This document shows, piece after piece, positions 44,890 to 51,661 of a DNA stretch of 64,000 nucleotides. This stretch comes from Acidobacteriota bacterium (GTDB lineage Bacteria; Acidobacteriota; Blastocatellia; Pyrinomonadales; Pyrinomonadaceae). Where the stretch lies: positions 186,001-250,000 of the forward strand of contig JAFAZX010000045.1 in the NCBI GenBank assembly GCA_019239425.1, read 5' to 3'. Every line of letters begins with the position of its first letter. The stretch's first letter is position 1. Below the pieces are notes generated by a model, which was given only the letters and a program-made list of their open reading frames with translations, was not told where the DNA came from and searched no databases. The position numbers and the translations under genes are program-made.

Positions 44890-45567
44890 CTAACAGCTCT
44901 CTTCGACCGGCTCCGCGGAAGAGACGCGCCAGCGCCGGTAGAGCCGCGCCGCCAGCACCAGGGTGCCGGCCGCGCCGAGCGACGCGACCAGAGGCAGGAC
45001 GCTCCCGCGCTGGAGCACCCTCACGCCGGAGCTGCCGATGAGGACGAAGGGCAGGATGCCGAGCACAGTGCCCGGCAAAGACGACCAGAAGTAGTCCCGG
45101 AAACGAATCGGCGAGACGCCGGCCGCGTAGCTCACGACCCCGTACGGGATGACGGGCAGCAGCCTCATCGCGAAGACGTACCACGCGCCGCCCTTCCTTA
45201 GCTCATTCCCTATCGTCGGCCACTTCTGCGTCAACTTGTCGGCCGCGCCGCGCCGCCCGATGGAGCGGGCGAGGGCGAAGTCTGCGACCGCGCCGGCGAG
45301 CGCGCCCGCGCCGGTCAGGAGTGTTCCGACCACGGGGCCGAACGCCGCGCCCGCGAGCAGGTTCAAAGGGGTCGCGGGCAGCAGGAGCGAAGTCGCCAGC
45401 GCGTAGCCGATGACGAAGAGCGCCGGCGCCCAGACGCCCGCGCGTTGCAGTTCGGCGCTCATCCAGTCGGCGTCGAAACCGGCGAGCCGGCCGGCGACGA
45501 TGAGCGCGGCGGTGAAGGCGGAGAGCGCCAGCAGCGGCACCCAGGATTTTCTAGTCAAGGCTGTCAT
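44890..45567 (-). CDS. TVP38/TMEM64-family membrane protein
   Basis: A 225-residue inner-membrane protein with five to six hydrophobic segments. The family core 'LLLPATPLNLLAGAAFGPVVGTLLTGAGALAGAVADFALARSIGRR' and 'FVFAMRLLPVIPYGVVSYAAGVSPIRFRDYFWSSLPGTVLG' (the SNARE-associated/DedA-like signature) is evident. It may move lipids across the membrane; its exact job is unknown. A perfect TATAAT promoter precedes it. It converges on pilT. Confidence 0.85.
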   Translation of the reverse strand: MTALTRKSWVPLLALSAFTAALIVAGRLAGFDADWMSAELQRAGVWAPALFVIGYALATSLLLPATPLNLLAGAAFGPVVGTLLTGAGALAGAVADFALARSIGRRGAADKLTQKWPTIGNELRKGGAWYVFAMRLLPVIPYGVVSYAAGVSPIRFRDYFWSSLPGTVLGILPFVLIGSSGVRVLQRGSVLPLVASLGAAGTLVLAARLYRRWRVSSAEPVEESC

Positions 45568-45596
45568 CTACCTAAGATAAGTGAAAAAGGCGGGTG

Positions 45597-45626
45597 ATTA
45601 TACAGGCAGGCTTTCCGATGCCACAA
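45597..45626 (-). promoter_or_regulatory. Sigma70-type promoter of the TVP38 gene
   Basis: Reverse strand: -35 TTGTGG (45621-45626), 18-base spacer, -10 TATAAT (45597-45602). It is placed 30 bases before the ATG at 45567. TATAAT is a full consensus. Confidence 0.65.
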
Positions 45627-45686
45627 CCCTGCGGGGGCGCACATCGCCGCCGGCCGGAGCAGAACGCGCGAAACGTGATGTCGCCC

Positions 45687-45780
45687 TAAATCAAAAGGGC
45701 TTACCGGAGTTGAAGCCCCGGCAAGCCCTCCACCCTCCACAAAACTGCTAAGAGAAGGGTTCACGTTGCGGCGGATGATA
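45687..45780 (-). ncRNA. Candidate small RNA with hairpin terminator
   Basis: Reverse strand: an extended -10 (TGCTATCAT; TATCAT at 45775-45780), then about 80 bases ending in a hairpin, AGGGCTT-A-CCGG (45696-45707) with CCGG-C-AAGCCCT (45718-45729), one mismatch, followed by CCCTTTTGATTT. No frame of any length fits. It lies in a 385-base spacer between TVP38 and the toxin-antitoxin genes. The hairpin could instead be a leader element of the TVP38 gene. The rest of the spacer has nothing recognisable besides the palindrome at 45905-45932 and the hairpin ACCTCCGG/CCGGAGGT at about 45827-45850. Confidence 0.3.
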
Positions 45781-45874
45781 GCACAAGTGCGTCCGGGGGG
45801 AAGGTCTTTCCGCCCCACCGCTTCGACCTCCGGAACTGTAACCGGAGGTGCCCGTGATTTTTCCGAAACTCCCC

Positions 45875-45932
45875 TTGACCTCAATAAGCATCCGACTTAC
45901 GCTCGCAGTACGAGGTTATAACCTCGTACTGC
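45875..45932 (+). promoter_or_regulatory. Toxin-antitoxin operator: perfect 28-bp palindrome
   Basis: GCAGTACGAGGTTA (45905-45918) is followed without spacer by its exact inverse (45919-45932). It lies 20 bases before the AbrB-like antitoxin ATG, after a TTGACC -35-like element (45875-45880). Autoregulation by the antitoxin is inferred. Confidence 0.7.
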
Positions 45933-45952
45933 CGAAGGGGGGGGTTACTGCT

Positions 45953-46228
45953 ATGGCATTAAGAAAGAAAGTAACGGCGGTCGGGAACTCCGCGGCAATC
46001 GTGCTCTCGCGCGACCTGCTTCAGTTGCTCGACCTGGAGATCGGCTCGGAGGTGGAACTCTCCGTGACCGACAAGACGCTCGTCGTCCGTTCGGCCCGCG
46101 AGGCCGAGAGGGCTGAACGCGTGAAGGCTGCGGCCGACCGCGTCTTCGAGCGCCGCCGCGGGCTGCTCAAGAAACTGGCCGAGGGGGCGGGAGGCGAAGA
46201 GCCTGCGTCCCGGACGCGCCGCGGTTGA
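45953..46228 (+). CDS. AbrB/MazE-type antitoxin
   Basis: A 91-residue DNA-binding antitoxin. The ATG at 45953 is preferred because the swapped-hairpin AbrB fold begins right there ('ALRKKVTAVGNSAAIVLSRDLLQLLDLEIGSEVELSVTDKTLVVR', residues 2-46, with the KVTAVGNS signature); the open frame before it covers the promoter. The C-terminal part is charged and helical, as expected for a toxin-neutralising tail. Its last bases overlap the toxin start (TTGA). The palindrome upstream is the likely operator. Confidence 0.87.
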   Translation: MALRKKVTAVGNSAAIVLSRDLLQLLDLEIGSEVELSVTDKTLVVRSAREAERAERVKAAADRVFERRRGLLKKLAEGAGGEEPASRTRRG

Positions 46229-46614
46229 ACCACGCCAGCGCCTTGATCTTCCTGACCAAAGACGAGGTCGTCGCGCTCCACGCGCGGGGCGTCGAGCTGT
46301 TCGGCGGTGCCCAGGGGTTGCGCGACGAAGGTGCCCTGGAGTCCGCCCTCTTCGCCGCCGAGAACCGACACCACTACGCCGCTGCGGACGTCATCGGTTG
46401 CGCCGCGGCTTACGCCTACCACCTTACCCAAGCGCACGCCTTTCTGGACGGGAATAAGCGCGTGGCGGCGGTCGTCACGGAGACGTTTCTCGGCGCGAAC
46501 GGCGTCGAGCTGGACGCGACGGACGAACAGCTCTACGACATGTACATGGGTTTGGCGGCCGGGGGCTTGGGGCGCGAGGAGGTCGAGGCGCTGCTGCGCT
46601 CGTGGGCGGTCTGA
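46225..46614 (+). CDS. doc: Death-on-curing (Doc) toxin
   Basis: A 129-residue Fic-superfamily toxin which, by family knowledge, phosphorylates elongation factor Tu and halts translation. The core motif HAFLDGNKR (71-79; family HxFxDxNKR) is complete. The start is a TTG overlapping the antitoxin stop. Length is the usual for Doc. It pairs here with an AbrB-type rather than a Phd-type antitoxin; such pairs are known. Confidence 0.9.
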   Translation: MNHASALIFLTKDEVVALHARGVELFGGAQGLRDEGALESALFAAENRHHYAAADVIGCAAAYAYHLTQAHAFLDGNKRVAAVVTETFLGANGVELDATDEQLYDMYMGLAAGGLGREEVEALLRSWAV

Positions 46615-46722
46615 ATCTCTTCGGCGTGACCGGCGACGACACGGCTTGGAAGTCGAGCCGCGACCCTTCAAGAAGCGGCCGACAGATTACGGGGAGAAGA
46701 TGATTTCGCGCGAGCGGCACGT

Positions 46723-48309
46723 TCACGTCGGCCCGCGTCTCGAACCGCGCAGTCGGCGCTCCCTCATAGACTCTTGCAGTTCCGCAGGGCACAGATCTAC
46801 GGGGGCGAACTGCTCGACCATCCAGCGTGCGGGTGAATCGGGGACTGTGCCGATGCCGCCGACGCCGACGAAGTTCAAGAGCGGCCCGAAGTCGGGCGGC
46901 GGAAGTTTGAGCGCCCCGGCCGCGCGGATGTTCCAGTAGGTGTTGTAGGCCCCGGCGTGCGCGCCGCGGTCGTTCGACCCGCCGCTGTCGAAGGGGCGCG
47001 TGCCCGCGCCACAGTCGAGCTGGCTGAAGAGGCTTGCGTAGTTCGCCTCCCGGTGGTGATCCATGTTGAGGTCTAGGCCCCGCCCCTTCGAGTAGACGGT
47101 GTGCAGCGCGTACCACTCGACGCTGATGTCGTGCACGAACCTGGTGCGCACGTCGAAGCCGGTGACGAGGTTCTCCGTCCCGTGGCTGACGTCGATGCCG
47201 TGGTGGCCGCTCGCCCCGCGGGCCTCGCGCGACTCTCCCCTGTCGGCGCTCGTCGTCAGCGTCACCCCGCTCACGGTGCAGAAGTTCGTGGAGTTCAAAT
47301 CAATCCCGAAGTCGCTGTTCTGTATCTCCACGTCTCTGACCCAGCACTGCGAGACGCCTTCGAGGAAGAGGCCGTTGTAACCCTTCTCCTTGAAATGGCC
47401 GGGGTAGGGCGTCCACGGAAAATGCAGGGAGAGGTGTTCGACGCCGAACTCCTGTACCGCTGGGACGAACCTGTGAACTTCGGGAGTCCACTCCAAGCGC
47501 ACGTCGTAGGGGAGAGGTCTTTCGAGTTCGAGTTGAGTGCCCGCGACTGACTTCACACGCGATAAGAAACGCACCACGTTCGGCGTCCCGACGAGGTCGG
47601 GGCCGGGCGGCATGAGTTCCCCGTACAGGTGCCGGATGAGCGACCCCGCGAGGGCGCTCCCCTTCGGCGGGTCGCTCTCGGCCAGGCGTATCCACTCTCC
47701 CTTTTTGACGGAGACGGGGGCCGAGAGCTTCAGGACTCTATCGCCGCGCCTGGCGGGGGCCGTGACCGAAGCGAGACGCGTCTCGGGGGTGATCGGGTCA
47801 GTCCCCTTCACGTTGATGAATCCGGGGCGGAACGACCACTGTGACTGCTTCGCCTCGTTGTAGGTGTTGCCGAAGAGGTCGGTCAGCGAGTTCGGGAAGT
47901 AGAGAATCGTCTCGCCCGCGCCCGCCCCGCGCAGGACGAGGTTCCCCCTGTCGATGTCGATGCGCTTCGCAATGACGTACGTCCCCTTCGGGATGTAAAG
48001 AACTCCGCCCTTGATTGACGCGACCGCCTTCGACAGCGCCTCCGAGTCGTCGGTGCGGCCGTCGCCTTTAGCGCCGAAGTCTCGCTTCAAGTCCCACCTC
48101 GCCGGAGGACTCGGCAGCTCCGCCTCGCCCGCGTGGTAGCCTGCGTAGGAGAAGTCCGGCAGCCGGCCGGCCGGCTCCCACCTCTCACCCGCCTCGCCCC
48201 ACAGGGAGGAGTAGGAGCAAGATGTTGACGAAGCCCCGACTGCGACCCGCACGACCGTGAGAGTCAACACAGAGACACAGAGACACAGAGACACGGCTTG
48301 TCGAGCCAT
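46723..48309 (-). CDS. Secreted pectate-lyase-3-like beta-helix protein
   Basis: A 528-residue exported protein if the ATG at 48309 is used. 'WDLKRDFGAKGDGRTDDSEALSKAVASIKGGVLYIPKGTYVI' (about residues 70-110) is the signature of the pectate-lyase superfamily/GH55-type right-handed helix. Later segments include 'NGLFLEGVSQCWVRDVEIQNSDFGIDLNSTNFCTVSGVTLTTS' and 'GHHGIDVSHGTENLVTGFD'. The enzyme target is unknown. The signal peptide region (about residues 6-13, SLCLCVSV) is encoded by a mirror repeat (48264-48353). No good Shine-Dalgarno precedes the ATG, so the start is uncertain. Confidence 0.72.
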   Translation of the reverse strand: MARQAVSLCLCVSVLTLTVVRVAVGASSTSCSYSSLWGEAGERWEPAGRLPDFSYAGYHAGEAELPSPPARWDLKRDFGAKGDGRTDDSEALSKAVASIKGGVLYIPKGTYVIAKRIDIDRGNLVLRGAGAGETILYFPNSLTDLFGNTYNEAKQSQWSFRPGFINVKGTDPITPETRLASVTAPARRGDRVLKLSAPVSVKKGEWIRLAESDPPKGSALAGSLIRHLYGELMPPGPDLVGTPNVVRFLSRVKSVAGTQLELERPLPYDVRLEWTPEVHRFVPAVQEFGVEHLSLHFPWTPYPGHFKEKGYNGLFLEGVSQCWVRDVEIQNSDFGIDLNSTNFCTVSGVTLTTSADRGESREARGASGHHGIDVSHGTENLVTGFDVRTRFVHDISVEWYALHTVYSKGRGLDLNMDHHREANYASLFSQLDCGAGTRPFDSGGSNDRGAHAGAYNTYWNIRAAGALKLPPPDFGPLLNFVGVGGIGTVPDSPARWMVEQFAPVDLCPAELQESMRERRLRGSRRGPT

Positions 48310-48353
48310 GTGCACGGAGACGCGTCCCTGCGCCTCCGTGTCTCCCTGTTGAA
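48264..48353. repeat. CACAGAGACACAG mirror repeat, copy 4
   Basis: Left arm of three units (CAACACAGAGACACAGAGAC continuing to 48299) and right arm (48333-48352) that is less perfect than in other copies. It overlaps the N-terminal coding sequence of the beta-helix gene on the minus strand. Confidence 0.7.
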
Positions 48354-48486
48354 AGCTCACTTCATCTCGACTCGAATGAAACATTATTCAGTTTCCCCTC
48401 GCCGCCCAGTGGGATGGAGAGCGGATTATAGCTCGGTAGTGATATTCTTCAGACCATAAACTCGAGCACACGCAAAGGACGCTAAA

Positions 48487-49665
48487 ATGGTGAAGGTCAG
48501 ACTTGCCGCTCTTCCCCTCCTCTTCTGTCTCGCCAGCGCCGCATCGGCTCAAGGGGGTAGTGACGCGCAGACGCAGGCCCTCGTCCGACGCCTGCAAGCG
48601 GGTGACAGGCGGGAGCGCCTCGCCGCCGCCGAGGAGATAAAGGGGCAAGGGGCGAAGGCCGCGGCCGCTATCCCTGCCCTGGCGGCGGCGCTCAAAGACC
48701 CGGACGACGATTTACGTAAGATCGCGGCCGAGGCGCTCGGCCGGATGGGGCGGGAGGCTGCGCCGGCCGTGCCCGCCCTTACCGCAGCCCTGGGCGACGG
48801 CAACAGCTCGGTGCGCAGCAACGCGGCCTTCGCCTTAGGGCAGGTCGGCGCGGAGGCGGGGCCGGCCGTCCCGGCACTGACAGGGATGCTGAAAGACCAA
48901 AGCCCCTGGGCGCGGGCCGCCGCGGCGCGCGCGCTGGGTAGAATCGGGGGCGGGGCGAAAGTTTCCGTTCCGTCGTTGACCGAGTTGTTGAAAGATCAGA
49001 ACGAAGGCGTCCGCCGGGATGCGGCCGAGGCGCTCGGGCGGTTCGGCGTCGACGCGAAGGGGGCGGCCCCCGCGTTGATTCTTCTGTTGAAGGACGGTAG
49101 TCCGTCCGCGCGCAAAGCCGCGGCGGAGGCCCTGGGCGGCATCGGGCCGGAGGCTAAGGAGGCCGTGCCCGCCCTGAAGGAGTCTTTGAAAGACCCGGAG
49201 TTCGTCGTCAGGATGAACGCGGCGCAGGCGCTCCGGCGCATCGGACTGGGGCCGGGGGAGGCCGTGCCTTTGTGGACGGGGGCGCTGGGCGACGCCAGCG
49301 AGCACGTCCGCAGGTACGCCGCCGACGCTCTGGCCGAGATGGGCCTTGAGGCGAAAGCGGCGGTGCCGGCGTTGACCGAGGCGCTCAAGGACAGAGACAG
49401 GTTCGTGCGCCTCAGCGCCGCGAAAGGCCTGGGCAACATCGGGGGCGAGGCCCGGACGGCCGTGCCCGCTCTGGTCGGTCTGTTGAAGGACGAAGAGCCT
49501 CTGGTTCGCGCCGCCGCCGCCACGGCTTTAGGCAAGCTGGGCGGCGACGCGGGGGCGGCGCTGCCCGCGCTGGATGAACTGCAAAAGGATCAGGCGACGG
49601 TCGTGAGGCTCGCCGCGGCGGAAGCCATCAATAAGATCACGTCTCAGGGGACGAGGGCGCAGTGA
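48487..49665 (+). CDS. Secreted HEAT-repeat protein
   Basis: A 392-residue protein with signal peptide (LAALPLLFCLASAASAQG) followed by about nine or ten HEAT/PBS-type helical repeats of about 36 residues ('AIPALAAALKDPDDDLRKIAAEALGRMGREAA', 'AVPALTAALGDGNSSVRSNAAFALGQVGAEAG' and so on). Such arrays serve as protein-binding scaffolds. No catalytic residues of phycobilin lyases are identified. AAAGGACG precedes the ATG. It has 18 bases to uup and may be co-transcribed. Confidence 0.85.
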   Translation: MVKVRLAALPLLFCLASAASAQGGSDAQTQALVRRLQAGDRRERLAAAEEIKGQGAKAAAAIPALAAALKDPDDDLRKIAAEALGRMGREAAPAVPALTAALGDGNSSVRSNAAFALGQVGAEAGPAVPALTGMLKDQSPWARAAAARALGRIGGGAKVSVPSLTELLKDQNEGVRRDAAEALGRFGVDAKGAAPALILLLKDGSPSARKAAAEALGGIGPEAKEAVPALKESLKDPEFVVRMNAAQALRRIGLGPGEAVPLWTGALGDASEHVRRYAADALAEMGLEAKAAVPALTEALKDRDRFVRLSAAKGLGNIGGEARTAVPALVGLLKDEEPLVRAAAATALGKLGGDAGAALPALDELQKDQATVVRLAAAEAINKITSQGTRAQ

Positions 49666-49683
49666 GGGGCGAAAGCGTAGTTA

Positions 49684-51582
49684 ATGCACATCCTATCCGT
49701 CGAAGCGGTCAGTAAGGACTACGGCCTGCGGCCGATTCTGGAGAACGTCAGCCTCGGCCTCGACAGTCAGGACCGCGTCGGCGTGGTCGGGGTGAACGGC
49801 TCCGGCAAGACCACCTTCCTACGCCTCATCGCCGGCGAGGAGAGGCCGGACGCCGGGCGCATCATATTCGCCGAGGGCGTCACCGTCGGATACCTGCCGC
49901 AGAACCCGCCGTACGACCCGGAGGCGACCGTGCTGGAGGCCGTGTTCGCCGCGAGCGACGGAAGGATGCGGCTGCTGCTGGACTACGAGCGCGCCTGCGC
50001 CGCGCTCGCCGCCGAAGGCGGCGACGGGCAGCGCGCGTTAGACCGCGTCGCGGAACTGGGGCGGCGTCTGGAGGCGAGCGGCGCGTGGGAATTGGAGACG
50101 AACGCGCGGACGGTGCTCGGCCGCTTAGGAATCCAGGACACGAACGCGCGGATGGGGACGCTCTCCGGCGGGCAACGGAAGCGCGTCGCGCTCGCGCACG
50201 CACTCATCGAACGCCCCGGCCTCCTCATCCTCGACGAGCCGACCAACCACCTCGACGCGGAGACCATCACCTGGCTCGAAGACTACCTTAAAGGTTACGG
50301 CGGCGCGCTCCTGCTGGTCACGCACGACCGCTACTTCCTCGACCGCGTGACGACGCGCATCCTCGAAGTCGAGAGGGGCTCGGTGCAGACCTTCGACGGG
50401 AACTACGCCTACTACCTTGAGAAGAAGGAGGAGCAGGAGGGCGCACGCGAAGCCTCGGGGCACAAGCGCGAGATGCTGATTCGCCGCGAGCTGGCGTGGC
50501 TGCGGCGCGGCGCGAAGGCCCGCACGCGGAAGTCGAAGGCCCGCGTGGAGCGCGCCGAGAGTCTCATCGCACAGCCCAAAGAGAAGGCTGCGGCCGCGCT
50601 CGACCTGTCGGTCGGCTCGGCCCGGCTGGGGAAGAAGGTCTTGGAGCTGCGGGGCCTGACGAAGTCGTACGACGGCAGGGTGTTGCTCGGCGGCTTCAGC
50701 CGCACCCTGAAGCCGGGCGAGCGCATCGGCGTCATCGGGCCGAACGGCGCGGGCAAGACGACGCTCTTAGAAATCATCGCGGGCCGGGTCGCGCCGGACG
50801 CGGGCGCGCTCGAAGTGGGGCAGACCGTCCGCATCGGGTACTACGACCAGGAGAGCCGCGCGCTCGACGAAAGCGAGCGGGTCATCGATTACGTCCGCGC
50901 GGTCGCCGAACGGGTCGAGACCGCGGACGGGTCGTTCGTCACCGCGGGGCAGATGCTCGAAAGGTTCCTCTTCAACGGCGCAATACAGTACGCGCCGATA
51001 GCGAAGCTCTCGGGCGGAGAGCGGAGGCGGCTCTACCTGCTGCGCGTGCTGATGGGCGCGCCGAACGTGCTGCTGCTGGACGAGCCGACGAACGACCTCG
51101 ACATCCAGACCCTCATCACGCTGGAAGACTACCTGGACGGCTTTCCCGGCAACCTGGTCGTCGTCAGCCACGACCGCTACTTCCTCGACCGCACGGTGGA
51201 GCACGTCATCCGCTTCGAGGGCGGGGGTCGTTTGCGCGAGTACCCCGGCAACTATTCCGCCTTCCTCGAAGCGTACCGTGAGGAAGAGAATACGGCCGCC
51301 CCTTCTTCAAAGCCCTCGGGCGCGGCCCGGCCGGCGGGGCGAGAGAGCGACGCGCCGCCGCCCGCCAAACGCAAGCTCTCCTTCAAAGAGCGGAAAGAGT
51401 TGGAGGAGACGGAGGCCCGCATTGAGGCCGCCGAGTTGCGCGGCGCCGAGATAGAGCTGGAGCTGTCCGCCAACGCGAGCGACGCCCACCTCGTCCACAG
51501 GCTCTACGAAGAGCGCGAGCGGCTGGCGGAGCAGTCGGCCCGCGACCTCGAACGCTGGGCGGAACTTGCGGAGTACGCGTGA
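49684..51582 (+). CDS. uup: ABC-F ATPase, Uup type
   Basis: A 632-residue soluble protein with two ATP-binding cassettes: Walker A GVNGSGKTT (36-44), signature LSGGQ (160-164), LILDEPTNHLD; linker helices (about 245-300); second Walker A GPNGAGKTT (352-360), LSGGERRR, LLLDEPTNDLD. The C-terminal arm 'KRKLSFKERKELEETEARIEAAE' followed by a coiled coil is the Uup feature. It would act on ribosomes or DNA structures; family knowledge, not tested here. A GAGGGGCGAAAG site is 11 bases before the ATG. Confidence 0.9.
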   Translation: MHILSVEAVSKDYGLRPILENVSLGLDSQDRVGVVGVNGSGKTTFLRLIAGEERPDAGRIIFAEGVTVGYLPQNPPYDPEATVLEAVFAASDGRMRLLLDYERACAALAAEGGDGQRALDRVAELGRRLEASGAWELETNARTVLGRLGIQDTNARMGTLSGGQRKRVALAHALIERPGLLILDEPTNHLDAETITWLEDYLKGYGGALLLVTHDRYFLDRVTTRILEVERGSVQTFDGNYAYYLEKKEEQEGAREASGHKREMLIRRELAWLRRGAKARTRKSKARVERAESLIAQPKEKAAAALDLSVGSARLGKKVLELRGLTKSYDGRVLLGGFSRTLKPGERIGVIGPNGAGKTTLLEIIAGRVAPDAGALEVGQTVRIGYYDQESRALDESERVIDYVRAVAERVETADGSFVTAGQMLERFLFNGAIQYAPIAKLSGGERRRLYLLRVLMGAPNVLLLDEPTNDLDIQTLITLEDYLDGFPGNLVVVSHDRYFLDRTVEHVIRFEGGGRLREYPGNYSAFLEAYREEENTAAPSSKPSGAARPAGRESDAPPPAKRKLSFKERKELEETEARIEAAELRGAEIELELSANASDAHLVHRLYEERERLAEQSARDLERWAELAEYA

Positions 51583-51661
51583 GTAAACTTCTCCGCGCCC
51601 GCCCGCCCGAGCAGAGATGTCAGAGGGATGATGCCCGCCCCGATCTTCTCTGACCGACGCC

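Noticed and set aside
45564..45884. 106-codon minus-strand frame in the TVP38/toxin spacer
   Set aside because: It overlaps the TATAAT promoter, the candidate terminator hairpin and the TVP38 start, has no ribosome site and no family.
7940..48353. CACAGAGACACAG repeats as a CRISPR array
   Set aside because: Only four dispersed copies, each an inverted pair in a separate intergenic gap, with no regular spacers and no cas gene.
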